64,000 nucleotides of DNA from Piper betle (Eukaryota > Streptophyta > Magnoliopsida > Piperales > Piperaceae): the NCBI GenBank assembly GCA_033002965.1, contig JAURVB010013279.1, forward strand, positions 1-64,000, read 5' to 3'. Under the pieces are notes generated by a model that had not been told where the DNA came from, ran no database searches, and worked only from the letters and a program-made list of their open reading frames with translations. Shown here piece by piece: positions 24,501-38,600 of the stretch. The translations under genes were made by a program, and so were the position numbers. Positions within the stretch are counted from its first letter, which is position 1; each line of letters begins with the position of its first letter.

Positions 24501-25700
24501 GTGGGAGGTGAGTGAGAGCTTCACCTCGGTTGATCTGGCCGAGAGGGGGAGGAGCATTGAGGAAGCGGAGGTGAGTGATGAGGAGATGGAGATGTATGTT
24601 GATTTGCATCCTTTCACCAACACCACTCCTTACACAGTTGTGGAGACCATGTCTGTGGCAAAGGCTGCTGTTCTTTTCCGGCAGGTTGGCCTCCGGCATT
24701 TGCTTATTGTTCCCAAGTATCAAGTCACTGGGGTTAGTTACATCTACCATTATCAAACTTTGTCTTCTCCTTCATTGTTTTGGCATACATTTCAATGTGT
24801 TTAGATTGAGCAGTTGAAAGTAGCAACTTATAGATAGAACATATAGTTCTAAAATTCGCAAAACATAAACATAGGTTCTCATTGGTAGGATGATGATAGA
24901 TTCACTTCTATAATTTTGATGATTGCTTATTGTTGAGTATCAATTCACAGACTCGCAGGAGTAAGTTTATTATAGTCATAAATATCATACTTGATTTATC
25001 TCTTCTTCATTGATTTGGGTTTTCAGTTCATTTAAATTAAATTGTTGAAGTAGCAATCTAAAGATTGAGCTATTAACTTCTGAAATTCGCGAAACAGAAT
25101 CTTGGGTTCTCATCGAATTTTGATGTAGTTAACATGCTTGGCTTTCCATATTTGCTATTTTGTAAGGCTATCCAGCAGATTAGCACTCTTGCTCCCAAAT
25201 ATCAGGTTACATTCATCAAACCTGTGATTCATTCCTTCATTGTTTTGGCATACATTTCAATGTGTTTAGATTGAAATAGTTGACATGAGGTAGCAACTTA
25301 TCATAGAAGTTTGAACCATATAGTTTTGGAATTTGGAAAAGAAAACGATGATTCTCATCAGTATGGTGGATGAAATATTGTTACTTCTATAACTTGATGA
25401 TTGCTTATTGTTCCCAAGTATCAAACCACTTGGGTAAGTTTCATGCGTCAAAATCAAACTCGTGTCATCATTCCTCCATTGTTTTGGCATACATTTGAAT
25501 GTGTTTGGATCGATTAGTTGAAGTAGCAACTTAGAGTATGGTTCGAGATTGATATGATAGAATGAGGATTGATATTGCAGATGTCTCCGGTGGTGGGCAT
25601 CCTAACCAGGCAAGATTTGAGGGCAGACAATATCTTACTTGCCTTCCCCAATGTAGCCAAGAACAAGACAAGAGACAGGCCCAAAGAAAACAGATCTTAG
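21514..25700 (+). CDS. CLC-A: CLC-a/b-type vacuolar nitrate/proton exchanger, 6 exons
   Basis: CLC-a/b proteins load nitrate into the plant vacuole in exchange for protons. Exons: 21514-21680, 21757 to about 21957, 22064-22241, 22432-22964, 23580-24732, 25581-25700 (stop TAG), about 783 aa. The N-terminus ends in INENDLFKHDWRSRSKVQVL, typical of CLC-a/b. The selectivity motif is GPGIPE (about residues 155-160); Pro at the second place is the nitrate-type residue, where Ser marks chloride-type CLCs. The gating glutamate lies in GKEGPLVHIG (about 199) and the proton glutamate in FALEEV (about 266). GIAVPSGLFLPI lines the pathway. Two C-terminal CBS domains follow: PWMRNLTVGDL ... GFPVVDE, and TPYTVVETMSVAKA ... 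SPVVGILTRQDL. The second is completed by exon 6. Odd: exon 2 has no canonical donor in the phase exon 3 needs. GAAAG at 21953-21957 would fit if one G were missing before TTGAGT. The symbol reflects subfamily, not proven orthology. Confidence 0.92.
23040..23525 (+). repeat. Four tandem units of about 120 bp in CLC intron 4
   Basis: Units start at about 23040, 23160, 23288 and 23407. Each begins GA(T/C)C(A)TTCACAAGCAACTGTG-like and runs through AAGAAAAATGTCACATAA, then CATCTCCAAATCACTTCAA and AAATGAATTACAAG. The array fills most of the intron just before exon 5. Units 3 and 4 are open and in frame with exon 5. Confidence 0.85.
24690..25540 (+). repeat. Repeated copies of the CLC exon 5 end and donor inside intron 5
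   Basis: The exon 5 end TTGCTTATTGTTCCCAAGTA (24700) and the following intron start recur in degenerate form: near 24925 (GATTGCTTATTGTTGAGTAT), near 25185 (CTCTTGCTCCCAAATATCAG) and near 25400 (GATTGCTTATTGTTCCCAAG then GGGTAAGTTTCATG). Each is followed by TCCTTCATTGTTTTGGCATA, ATTTCAATGTGTTTAGATTG and AGTAGCAACTTA-type wording in whole or part. The intron therefore grew by serial duplication of an exon-intron boundary. Confidence 0.8.
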
Positions 25701-28700
25701 GTGATGGCATTTCATGTCTGAGCTCCAATTTCATTAATGATGTTGGCATTCCGGCATATTGCTATTCTTTTATAATTTTGGAAAATTGAATACAGAGAAA
25801 AATACAGTTCCGGAGCTCCAGTTTAAGATGCATATTTCTTTTAAACATGTAATTTTCCTTTTGCTTTTTGGACATAAATTGATTTGTTTGACGTCGAATA
25901 TTTGCCAGAAGTCGAATTTTTTATTTTATTTTTGAGAAAATAAATGAAATTCACAAAGGTCTATTTATTGACGTCTAATTAGTATTCAGAAATCAGAATG
26001 ATCTTTTTGTTGTATGTCAATCAACTTTTTTTATTAAAACGAAAAACAAAAAACTAAGAATAATGCTATACGAGCATTAAAAAAATGTTCTTCCAAATGT
26101 TGTTATTAGTATACTAAGAAGGCTGGCACTAAACGTGTGTTAAAGAAATTCATATACTTAGAATGACTATTGAAAAACTGTGTACTTTTAAATATCATAT
26201 GGTATCTATTAGTCCTAGCTTGTATTTCCTCTTCAAATACAGTACAGTTTTGGCTTACATACCATTTTAGTTTGTATACCATTTTTAACATGATTTTTTT
26301 CTTGAACTCAGTTTTTTAGCTGAAAGAGTATTTTAATTAGTATTTAATTAAATATTAATCTGTTAAGGGCCTTTGGTACATCTTATTTTAAGATATTTAC
26401 AACCCACCTCATATAACATGTACAAACCAATCTCAATCTCAATTTAGTACTATAACCAGAAACGTTACAAGCTCGTATCTCATACCATAGCATTTTAACA
26501 TTTCATCCCCCATGCCCACTCTAAGCATCTCTGATTCTAAGAACCTTTCACTATAGTCCTATGGATTTTTTTATTTATCGAGCCCTTTCTTAAATAGCTA
26601 CCTCTTGGAGGCAACAAGTAGATACATGGACATGTTATAGTAGTAAATGTTGTGGGCCCTGAATATATCTTAAAATGACTGGCCATTTTAAGAAGCTTAC
26701 AACCTATCTCATATAACACTTACCAACTAATTTCAATCCCAATGTGCGACTAATATTGAAAACATTACAACCTCATGGCCTATAACATAGGATTGTAACA
26801 TAATCACATAAAATATTTTTAATGTTTAATATAATATTTCATTTTAATTTAAAATTTATTTGAACTTGATTCAACCGGGTTTAATAAAATATATCAGTAT
26901 TGGTATAATTCAATATAGTAATGGTTATTATTGTATTTAAAATTGCAGAAGACATCTATAAAACTAATTAGTGTTATACCTTATGTGTAGGGGATAGAGG
27001 TGCTAATTGAACGAATTGAGTTGAGTTTAACCATACTCAATCTCAACTCATTTATTTTGAGTTAGAGTTACGCTCAAAATGGTTTGAGTCATGCTGAGTT
27101 TTAATTGAACGCAAGCTAGCTCGAGTATTTCATATATAGATATATAATTAAAATTTATTATAGTTTAATTTTAATTCAATAATACACCAATAGTTTGATT
27201 GGGAATAAAATTATTATATTATCATATAAAACTATAATTATAATCTAATTAGATTTATTATTTTTATATTTTATGTAAATAACTATATAAAAATTATATA
27301 AAGTATTGTATTAAATATAAATATTGAGTTTCGAGTTGAGTCGAATCGAATGGAGGTATACTTGTGCTCGTGCTCGCTTGATTCGAGTCGAACTTTAATT
27401 TGAATGAAATCGAGCTGAACGTTACACAAATTCGAGCTCAATCGAGCTGGTAGCAAGGCGAGCCTAACTTGCGTATGGTTGTTTCAATTACAGAATTCAA
27501 AACCGTACCCAGAAGACGAAGAAATGAATGCCCACTTTCTTCTTGCAATAGTTGTCCAAGCAGACGATGCTTAACTTAAACCTTGATATTTAACAAGATA
27601 GAGATACTAAGCATATCTTTGATATTTAATGTATTATCAAGGCTTTTAACTTTAAGTAATAACAAAGCTAAATTGGTTACTCGACTTCATTAATAATTTA
27701 ATGCCAAAAAAGATAACAAACCATTTACCAAATGAGTGGTATTTTTTAAAAAGAGTGGTAATCTCCTATTAGGCATTATAGCCTAGACTTAAACAAGTGT
27801 AAACAAATTATCCCATATTAAATATTATTAATGACAGTTTTAAAATTTTAGTGATAAATAATTTATAATATTACTTATACATATTTAGTTGGTCATTGAG
27901 TCTTATAGCCAAAATTACCTCTATGATCTTATAACTGATATATTTCTACCATAATTATACACACTTAGACAACAATAGAAGGGACCTCAACCTGCTTGCA
28001 GTTGGAGAAGACATGAGTAGGGATGAGTACGGATATTCAATGTCTGATTTATATCTTATCTATTTATATTCGAACTAAAATAATTCGGATTGGATACAAC
28101 TTCGGACTATTCGAATATACTGTATATTAAAAAAATTTCAAATTAGATACAAGTTTGGGATAATCTGTATCTAACATAAATATAAATATTTTATAAAACT
28201 ATATCTTTATATTAAAAAGTTATTTTTTGCAGTTTTATATTAGATCGAATCAGATATAAGTTTGGGAGACTCAGATTGGACACCTGTATAGTAAATGAAA
28301 CAAACATAATACATGGATTATAATCAAATTTGGGTTCATAAATGCAGGTTTTGATCTTAAACACATATGACCATATATTTGATCCATATCCGATCCGAAG
28401 CTAACCGTATATATGTGATAATTCATTCTAATTATGTAAATTTACTTTTAGATTGTGAATTATTAACTTTGTATTTTAATTAGAAGATTTGCCAAACTAA
28501 TATTTTGTCGAGCTCAAATGCTTGAGCACGAATTATCATGAGTTAAACCAATTCAAACACTTTTGTTCATAGTTTATCAATTATCGAGCTACCATCATTA
28601 CAAGCTAATTATTTGTTCAAAATTTAAAATCGTGTACAAGTTAAATCAATATAAATACATTTTACTAGCAAACAAACTTCTTTTTATTAAACTTCTAATG

Positions 28701-30215
28701 GCTAGATCTTGCTATTTTTGAAGGGGTTCATGTGGAAGAGAGCAAACTACACACTCAATAAAAGAGTAAGATCCCACGACACTTACACCCCTTTTAAGAC
28801 CGCAAGTGGACAACTAAGTAGAAATAATTTAAACACAATAAGATTTATCAAATAAGAACTAGAAACAATATGAGAAAGTAATAACAAATATAAATAACCC
28901 CAATAAGTGGTGTGTTAGACAACACATGATCCAATGTCACAAAGTCACTTACTTCGGCAAATATATCAAATTATGCAAGTCACTAAGTAGTTTTGAGTTT
29001 GATGTGCTTCATTCTCTAAAGTGATCAAGTCAAACTCCAAGAAACTTAAGTAAAGCATACCAAAGCGTTTGAATTCAAATAAGAACTAACATTCAAAAAA
29101 AAAAAGAAGAGGGAAGACACAAACAATTTTTAAAGACATTCTCAACTAGTACTCCTCTCTTCTATCCCACAAAGTTCTTTATTTAAGTAGGCTTTCATAG
29201 TTTCACTATGACAAATCATTTCTATACTTTACAAGCAACAAGCTAAGTCCTCATTGACAAAAACTTTACAAGCACCACATAAGCTTGCACTCCAAACACC
29301 TTAGGACCTTTTACAAACTTTTTTTCTTCAACGCAAACACCGGGAACCCTTAGCCAACTAGCTCAAAACACCTTTGGAGTTTCACCACCTAGAAGGGTGC
29401 ATCTTGTCACACAATCACACCTTGAGCCAAAGGAGTATCCAAGCCAAACACCTCATTCTCCAAGTATGATGCCTCACACTCTGCCCACACCAAGGGAGAT
29501 TACAAGCTGCTCAAACACCCTTGAACAACCTCACATACAAAGAACTCTCCGGGTGCATAATCAAATCACTTAGGGAATACAAGCTAATAGGTAAAACCAC
29601 TCCTAACACAAATTTGTTCTTTAGAATTTTAATTTAAGAGAGTCTAAGGTTCACAATGATAGTAAGAGGTACTCCAAATACACTCTTCAAGGCCCTATAG
29701 GGTTCAATAGACTCTCTCAAAATATTAGCCATTGGTATTTGAACCTCCCCCTTTGGATTTTTCTAATGGCTAGTTTTGACAAATTTTCTATAACAATTGA
29801 CTACTGAGTGATTGATCAAATACTTGGGTACCCCAACTTGCTTATTTAGGGATTTAATCGTGACCAAAGTTGTTACGTGGTATGTGTAAACGTAACATAT
29901 AAACGATTAACAATAAAAGTAAAGTGGAAAACAAAGTAAAAATTGTCTGACCATTAAAGTAATTTCTAATAATATAAACACATAAATCAAAATCATAACT
30001 ACAGTTGTACAACTGACTTGAGTCATATACTCACCAATATTTCTAGTTTATTAAATGAAAACATAAAAGGGAAAGCATCAACTTCTTGGTTGAGTATAAT
30101 CTCCATTCCAAATCTATCACCATCAAACCTGCTAACCTGCACCCGCAGAGGTGAGAGCCAAAATGTCCTACTCAATACAACCCATATTAGTATTGAGATG
30201 CTAAAAAACACTAAT
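25701..30215. other. Intergenic DNA with remnants of small elements
   Basis: No gene is supported. Stretches rich in GAGTTGAG, TCGAGTCGAA and GAGCTCAATCGAGCT wording (about 26995-27480) and a segment with repeated GGATATTC/CGGATTGGATAC wording (about 28015-28420) look like decayed non-autonomous transposons, but I could not define their ends. The segment 28730-29830 contains AAGC- and CACCT-rich low-complexity wording without repeat boundaries. Confidence 0.35.
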
Positions 30216-30219
30216 TCTA

Positions 30220-30714
30220 AAACATTAGCTTCGGGTTAGGGTTTTACTTACTTTTGCCTTGTCTGGTTCGAGTAAGTCTTGAGTCAATTCAGCTTTTGGA
30301 CAAGGAGTATGAGGCATAGATGACCGTATGAGCATGTATGGAGGTTGGGTATGATTGATATACAGATGATAGCTTCAATTATGCTACATTAGAGCATGAG
30401 TTATTAGCGTATACTCAAAATATACAGGTTCTTACTTGTGTTAGTTCAGGGGTTTTAGGGGTAGATCTAGACTACTGCAGCATTTAGTATTTGTTTGGGC
30501 TTTCTCAGGGTATCTCTTTTGCATGCATCTTAGGGATTTCAAACTATCAAATTGACCATGTGGGCCCAGTTTGATTTAACTCTCAGTTCTTCACCAATTG
30601 AGTTTAGGGTTTTGGGCCCATTTGGCTTCTTCACCTTGATTTTTGTTTACAGAGTCTTAGTTAGGCTTCGAGTCAGTTTCGACTTTTGTCAGTGTCAATC
30701 TCAACTTTCTGACC

Positions 30715-30748
<34 letters not shown>

Positions 30749-33015
30749 ATATACTCCAGGTGGACTCCACAAGGCCTGTAGTCAATTGGTTGACCAGATA
30801 GCACCACATGGCAAGATCTAGGTTGTCCCTGTTGGTCCCAGCTCCCCTCCCATTTTCTTGGGATTTCTCCCACAATTTTGAAGGATTTTGACCCTAGCTC
30901 GACCGCCACTTTTGCTTGCCGCTGGCAAGACTCCGGTCACCCTCCGGCCATCGAACCAACACCATCGTGCCTACCTCGTGGCTAGCTATCCGCTTAGGTC
31001 CAGCTCCGGCACCGACGCTACTCTGATGGCTGCTGAAACATGAGTATTATTAGCTAATTTTCTATGTCACCATCGCCTTTCGAACCATTTTCCGGCGCTG
31101 ACGAGCTACCTCTATTTGGATCACTTAGATCGACTCCCCTTCTCACGACAAACATTTTGAGAGCAGCCCCGACCACTATCATAGCTGCGTTCGTCATCGG
31201 CAACTCCACCTTTTTGGTGGCATTGCCTTCACTTGTTAACCATTTTTTGGCCAGCCAGCAGTTGGACTTATTTGGCCACCACCCTAGGCACCTTCCCCAT
31301 CATCTCCTCCGTCAAATAGCTCCTCGTCGTTGGCATTTTTGGTTACAGGCATGTGCCCATTTGCATGTATCTGCATCCAGCTTGTTCGAATCATTATTCA
31401 CTTGCCCAATAGCCATGCAGTCATGTCTGTGTCCAGTGAGTCAGCCCAGCCCTACTAGCTGCTAACACGGACTGAGTTGACTAAACGTGCCTTTTTCAGC
31501 TGTTTTAGTCCATTTTCAACTATTTACGATAATTCGAAACTCTCTACTTTAGTTAAGATGTATATTCACATTATTTGGGATATTTTGATATTACGAGTAT
31601 TTTTATTTATTTATTTATTCATTTTTTTAAAAATTTCTTGTTATTTATATATTTGTCGTGTGTAATGCATGCTTGTATGATTATTGATTATTTATTATTT
31701 ATGATGTTGTATTTACTTATTACTATTATTTTTATTCATGGTCATTATTTATTTATTTATTTAGTTATTAATTTTCTCACACCTATCTTATTATTTATTT
31801 GTGTTTGATTACATATTCATATATTTGATGATGAAATCATTATTTGCGATTAATTGTTATTAATTAATTAATTAATTATTTATTTATTTATTACTTATTC
31901 GTGTATGTGCTAGTATTTACTCTCATTTAGTCACGTGTTTATTTAGTATTATTTATATTATTATTTTTTATTCATGAATCAGCATTATACTTATTTTATG
32001 TATTTATTATTAATCTATATATTCATGAATTTATTTATGTATTTATTATTTGTGTACTGATTATTTATTGCTTGCCCACCTCTCCATATGTGTGCTGAGT
32101 GTTTATTTGTTGATTCATTTAGTGTTGTTGGTTATTTGATTATTATTATTATTGTTGTTGTTGTTGTGATCACACACCACGGCCATGCATCATATAGAGT
32201 TGCCCGTCTTTTGTTAAGGAGTGGGTTTTAATGTAGGTTTCAAAGTTCAAGCTCGCCCTGGATATGTTGTAACACTTGGAGCTTAGGCATTGGGCCCATT
32301 ATGACTTTTCTCAGCCTTATCGCTCTACTCTATCACGATTTGATTTCTAGATCACAGAATGTGTTAAATTGATGTTTTATCGAACCCCTTTGAGTGTTTC
32401 CATGAAGTTATATATTAGTTTTTCCTTCCTCGGGGAAGTCAAATTATAGTTGCCAGTTTTTATTAGCTATTTTTTGGGCCAATGACACTTGTTGCCGACG
32501 TCTTTTCTTATTATATATGTAAGTCTTGTGTTTCTGTGTGTTAGGTCAGCTTTGGTGTAAGGACAAATAGTTGCTATACATACTTGTACTCTGTGTGTCA
32601 TTATTCTCCTTATGTGCTTTTGTTTGCTTTTGATGTGTGTTTATATGTATTTATTTGGTGTATTGTGATGTATGCCCTCACCAATTTTTGTATCAATAGA
32701 TCATATATGATATCAAAAGAAATTCATACTTCAGTTTTAGTAGTTATTTTGATGTATTTATTCATGTGTTTTATCTGTTTATACTTTTGCTCTTACTATG
32801 TGTTGATTGTTCACATGCCATGTCATTGCACGTAGTTTCTTATTAGGTTGTTGCACACAGCCATTCACCCTTTCCTGTTGAGTGTTGGCTGTGCATTTAA
32901 TAGTGCCTTCCTTTCTCAAGATGCTAAGAAGGTTGCTTTGTTTTGTTTCTCGTTTGAGAGAGTCTTTCAGATTAACCATATCAGACGTGTGACTCGACTC
33001 GATTGTAACATTTCT
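30220..33015 (+). mobile_element. Highly diverged LTR-like block of the Tekay/Del-like family
   Basis: The order of landmarks follows the LTR at 9127-12082. GGTTAGGGTTTTACTTACTT and TTCGAGTAAGTCTTGAGTCA come at the start. A GC-rich part with CTCCGGCCATCGAACC lies around 30900-31030. Late in the block GGGCCAATGACACTTGTTGC and CTTATTATATATGTAAG (about 32476-32522) parallel CCAGTGACACTCGTTACT and TTATTATATATGTTGGTGAG in the 53.9-kb LTR. Termini and target duplications cannot be fixed. T/A-rich simple sequence has expanded in the middle (31590-32160, TTTA-type). Confidence 0.45.
30719..30745. repeat. (TA)n microsatellite
   Basis: About 13 uninterrupted TA units inside the diverged LTR-like block. 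Confidence 0.9.
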
Positions 33016-34760
33016 AATCCGCTTCTTAGATGAAATGGCTTTAGGTAATTACACTAATATGAAAACATGGTCATAAGCATGAAAACTGAAACTGAAACTA
33101 AACATAACTTAACTGAATATTTTACTTGCTTGCTTTGAATATAACTTAATTGAACATGTTATTTGTTTGCTTATTATTCATTGAATATAATTAGTCATCC
33201 TCATGAGAACTATATTCAATTGCCTTAAGTTCATGAACTACCTAATTTTGGTAACTTAGATAGCTAACCCTTAGCACTGGTAAAATTAGTATGGTGTTTT
33301 AGTCTGATTTGTCTAGGAGACTTAGCCCATGATTTAGCATAGTCTTATAATTATGTTTTCTTCACATGAAGTTTGAAGTCAACACTCAACTCCGGAGAGA
33401 ACGAGTGTCATGAGAGTTTCTCAACATGAAATACACAAGTGATCACATGCACAGTCCTTGATAGTATCCTTATACGAGTGAACTTTAACTAAGGGGTATG
33501 CTGTAAGTTACCGGATTGTACGTCTACTAGCTGGTTTGATAAAATTACCTGGACTACCACAAGAGGAAGATAGAACTTGATAACTGGACTTGATTATTGG
33601 GATCTTAGTTAACCTCCTTAGGAAAACAAGATCTAATTACTGAACTTATCTTGCCATGAATTTATTAAATTAAGTCTTAATTTCTTCATTACGTTAATTT
33701 AGTAAGTATGAATCATGATAATCTAACATAGTGAACATGAAAATATATCAACATATATTAAAATCATGGATCTTTGTTATGGGACCTGTTACTTTTGCCA
33801 CCTCACTCTCCTAGCTCATAGCTCAACATCAGATGATCTGTTGGTCTGAATAGTAAGTAATATATTTATATAAATATTCAAAACTACTATAACTATAATA
33901 TATGCATACATGACCTATCTAATATGCAACACATTGATAAGCATCCTTTAGGAATATATAATAAGTATTGATGTAAAAAATAAATAATTAAAACTCTATT
34001 TAAATCTTAGTCAAGTATATTAGTGATTATTAAAATATTAATTTAGATATTATGATCAACTAAAAATTATATTCTTACACCGTCAAACATAGTTCAATAG
34101 ACTATCAAAAATACCAAATTAACCTTAAATTAAATGATTACCTCCATTTTTAATTAAACAAGTTCAGAAATTAATTATTTGTATGAATGCCACAACCTTT
34201 TACCATACTTAAACTAGCGCTATGACTTTTGCATGTGACGAGATAACTTCTTTCCCGACAAACAAGCGAAAGTAATCATATAAATTTGATCTTTATTTTT
34301 TTAATCATGGATAAATTAAAACATATATCTAACATAAGCATATTACTTTTTCATCAAAATAACACCCAAATCAAGACTTATAAGAGTTTAAATAAATCAT
34401 GAAATTATATTCCAAAAATTTATGTTCAATTCCCAAAAATTTGATTTGGTGAAATCAAATCTAATGTAATTAAATCCATTGCATATTAAATTCATAATCT
34501 CTTTGATCATTAAAGATCAATACACCAAACATTAAATCTAAGCAACAACTCATAACTCATATGATATGTAATGACATGATAAATTAATTAAACTAGATTC
34601 ATTACAAACCTTGTTACATGATTCGATACTAAATCTTATTGCCAACTATGCCGTTGTTGTTGTCAATCTTTTTCAATAAAATCTCCCCAAGGGTGATCGA
34701 TGATGGACAAGATAAAAAATAAGCGCTCTAATAAGGTTTTGAGAATTAGGAGAAGAGATG

Positions 34761-34830
<70 letters not shown>

Positions 34831-35688
34831 TGCAACTTTCTCATAACACCAAGTATGTCCCTATTTCTCATACACGGTTTATAATTGTAGACTTCTTAGG
34901 CGAACACTTTTGTATAAGTTGTCCACAAGCAAACTACCCTTGTTCGCAACCCAAATATGATGACCGTTTAATTCCCAAACAACTATAAATTGAGAATCCC
35001 TTACCCAGAACCTCTTACCTTCAAGACATTAATTAGACCACTTATTTTACCGATTAATACTGCATCCATATTATTATCTGCATTGCCATAAGTTGTCCAT
35101 TTCATACTTTGCTTAATTACATGTACATTTAACCTCTTAAAAGTACGAATAAATTTACATACCATCAAGCTATATTAAAGTTACATTTAATGAATATATT
35201 TATCAATGTGTCATGTAATGAATGAACACATTGAACAATGTATCATGTATTGAATTATTCTTTGAATTTTTTTAATATAATTAAGATGTGGTACTTAATA
35301 TAAAAGAAAAATAGACCAAAAAATTGATGGGAATTAATACCTTTGCAAGAAAATATCATTATTAAATATTTATTGGTTTGAAAAAAGAGTAAAATATTTT
35401 ATAAATATTACACTCAGAACCCTTGACCAAAGTTTGACTGAAGTCTTACTAGAGACCAAATCCTAACCAAAGTTTTCTCAACTTCTAAATCTTTACACCA
35501 AGGGCTTTTTAAACTTTGCTTTGGTTGTCGAACCCTTGACTAAAGTCTGGCTAAAGTCCTTCACTCTACGCTATGCCATCCCAAAGTTTCTACTAGCATT
35601 TTAGTTGTTGAATTCTCAACCATATGTCTACCAAACTCGGACGCTTCTTGACTATTCATCTAGCCCTAACTACTAATTGAAGGTCATC
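33016..35688. other. AT-rich intergenic DNA
   Basis: No gene is supported. The last part (35400-35688) repeats TTGACCAAAGT-type wording (TTGACCAAAGTTTGACTGAA, CTAACCAAAGTTTTC, TTGACTAAAGTCTGGCTAAA). The same wording resumes at 39589 after the solo LTR (TTCTAACCAAAGTGTAATT), so the LTR inserted into an older repeat. Confidence 0.45.
34763..34826. repeat. Long (TA)32 microsatellite
   Basis: 64 bp of pure TA dinucleotide repeat, the longest simple repeat in the window. A Tyr/Ile open frame across it is an artefact of the repeat. Confidence 0.95.
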
Positions 35689-38600
35689 TGTAAAACCCAA
35701 GTTTTTCACCTAGTGGTTTTAATTTCGGTTTGGTCGTGACCCAGATTGAGGGTCTTAGTTGGCCATTTTGCCACGTATTTATGTATGGTATCTATGTATG
35801 TATGAGTTGCCCGACCTTAGCCTCGTTCGGCATTCGGTACACCTGTTTGGATGCATAACGCCCGATTTTTTAATTTTGGTCCAATTTAATCATGTATAAT
35901 TAGATGTTAGTATTGTGTCCCTCGTGTGTCTTTTGTGTGCTTGCCATGTGTTTGATAACCTTTCAAACCATCCTAACCACTTTTGGGACCTGCAGTGCAA
36001 TTCATGAGGTGGACCCGATCACTTTAGGGTAAAAACCCTAAGTTTTTGGGTTTTGAGATAACCCAACCCATACTTTTTTAGCTAACCTAACCCATACATC
36101 CTTATCTATCCAACCCATAACTCTGTTGGTATGGTACTCGTAACTCTATAGGTAGGCACCCATACCTCTATGGGTATGGCACCCATACCTATGTGACATC
36201 ACCAAGCTAACCCATACCTCTATAGGTTTGACACCCATACCTATGACATTACCAAACCAACTACCATTTTTCTATAAAATTCACCCCTTCCCTCACATTT
36301 TCACCATTTCTCCTTCCCTCCTCACCTCCAACTAGTTTCTTCTACTCACCTTGGCCTTCTTCTTCCTCCTTGGAGCTCCAAGGAACCCCCTCCATGTTCC
36401 TAACATCCTTGGGTGGTAGGCATTGAGGTTGGATGCTTCAAAAGACCTCTCCTTGGTCTTCACTTCTTTCTTCTACAAGTAATACACATCAAACAATGAG
36501 AAACAGTGGCAGCCCAAATAAATAAATATGATTTTTACAATGCATGTAGGTCATTGATATGCACCATTTTAGTATAAAAATCATATCGTGCCATTCTGAT
36601 GTTATATTTGGAGGATTCTTATTTTGTTGAACTCACAACCTATAGATCTACAACTTTTGTGTTTGGTATTTTACCTGACATGCCCTAGAATTTGTATGTA
36701 TGGTGGTAAAAACTGAGGAAAGGTAGCAACTTGGATCGTGATAGTGTTATAAGCGCTCCTTTCTCCAATTTTTACTCTCTAACCTTATAGGATTTGTTAA
36801 TGAACATTCTGCCATATTTTGCATGGTACTTTTATGAGTTCTTGGTAAAAGTTTAATCTTAATATAACTAGTAAGTAATCATAAACATAACCCATAAGTA
36901 CGCCTTGTATTTCCTGTGTGTTTATGACTATGAGCATAATTCGTGATTGTGTGTTATTTTAAGCAACTAATTTTATGGTAATTTTATGAGTTCTTGGTAA
37001 AAGTTTAATCCTAATATAACCAGTAAGTAATCATAAACATAACCCATAAGTACGCCTTGTATTTCCTATGTGTTTATGACTATGAGCATAATTTGTGATT
37101 GTGTGATATTTTAAGCAACTAATTTTAAACTAACAACATCTTGTAAAATTATATGATACCTCACTAATTGTGTGATTGGACAGTGTAAAGATGTTGGGTG
37201 AAAACCCTAGTTTTTCACTCCAGTTGTAAATCACTTTAAAATAGGTTAGCGATGTTGGATTTCATTAAAACTTGGTTCACATCTTACCCTATGTCTCAGT
37301 ATCATCGTGACCAATTTTGGGGCCATTTGGGTAGGTTTGCAATTTTCTTTGTAAATTTTAAGTATGTTAGGGTCAAGATAGTTTCAGAAATAGCCCATCC
37401 AATGACCCAACTCATAAAATCCACTTGGGCTCATTTATAAAGTAAATTTGGCCTATCTCTTACTGGGATCAACCTACGTGTGTTGGCTAACTAGGCCCAC
37501 TGACCCAACCCCATTTGGAGTCCTCTAGCCCATGAACCAATAGTTACAAAATTGGTGCGTAGCACAATAACATTGTTCTAGCCCTTAGGGCCAAGCTTAA
37601 TGGGCCTTTTTCTCTATGATTGGCCCATGGGCCAACCATGGTGGAATTTACTTATGAACCTTAGAGTGTAACGGACAACCCATCTAAATTTCAGCCTAAT
37701 TGGACATTGTTAGGCTCATCTGAAACATCACCTGGTATGCCCATTTGATTAAAAACCCTAGAATTGATTAAAACCCACTAAGTAAACATGAAACCAAAAC
37801 CTTAATTAAGTTACCTAATAAGGTTTAATACTTTACTTAGGACCTAGTTAAGAAAATTAAGTGATGTTAAGTGTTGAGCTTGTGTGGAGGCTTTACCTCG
37901 TTTTGCATGCCGATGTGACCCGATTCTTATTCGGTTCCATCTCCATGCTAGGTATCACATGTGAGTTCACCGACTAGAATACATAGCTCTACTCAACCAT
38001 GTCTGTAGGACTCTCTTGTTTTACCTTTATGTTTGACTCTTGAGTGACACTTTTAATCATGTTTTAAACGACATGACAGTGTTGGCGGCACTTTTATTGG
38101 ATCCCTTTGATAATGGGTCATTTAGTCGCATTTTATCGTATATTTAATAAAACTACAAAGATGAGATCACTTATTGGTTTTCGAACTAAAGCTCCAGAAA
38201 TGTATGATACAAGCCTCTTCTCTAAGCCTATTATATAAGTACGTATATTTTTACGGATTTCACGAATAATAGAGTGAGTGGTATGGAGATATGCAAATTG
38301 TACCAGTACCTTTTTTACCCTTAAGTGGTACAATATATGTAGGGTACTGTGAATGCAGCGCGTTTCTAAAAATTGTGATACATTGGTTCCAAGCCACATA
38401 GGTACTGTGGCGGGTGATATATGGAAGATGTGAGGGCATAAACTATATATGTATGTTTATATGTTTATAAGATGCCTCTTTGTAGGCAATTATGGTATAA
38501 TACGTGGCCACATCGGCCTTCGCTTACCACCCTGTATGATTCTGGAAGTTTCTACAACTTTTTCGTGGGTGTTTAGATACCCATTTACAAGTAATGCTAT

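Noticed and set aside
24115..24756. 213-codon minus-strand open frame
   Set aside because: It is antisense to CLC exon 5 and has no family resemblance.
31064..31465. 133-codon plus-strand open frame, Ser/Leu/His-rich
   Set aside because: It lies in the GC-richer part of a diverged LTR-like block, with no domain and no coding context.
34758..34988. Open frame beginning with a Tyr/Ile repeat
   Set aside because: It is produced by translating the (TA)n microsatellite.
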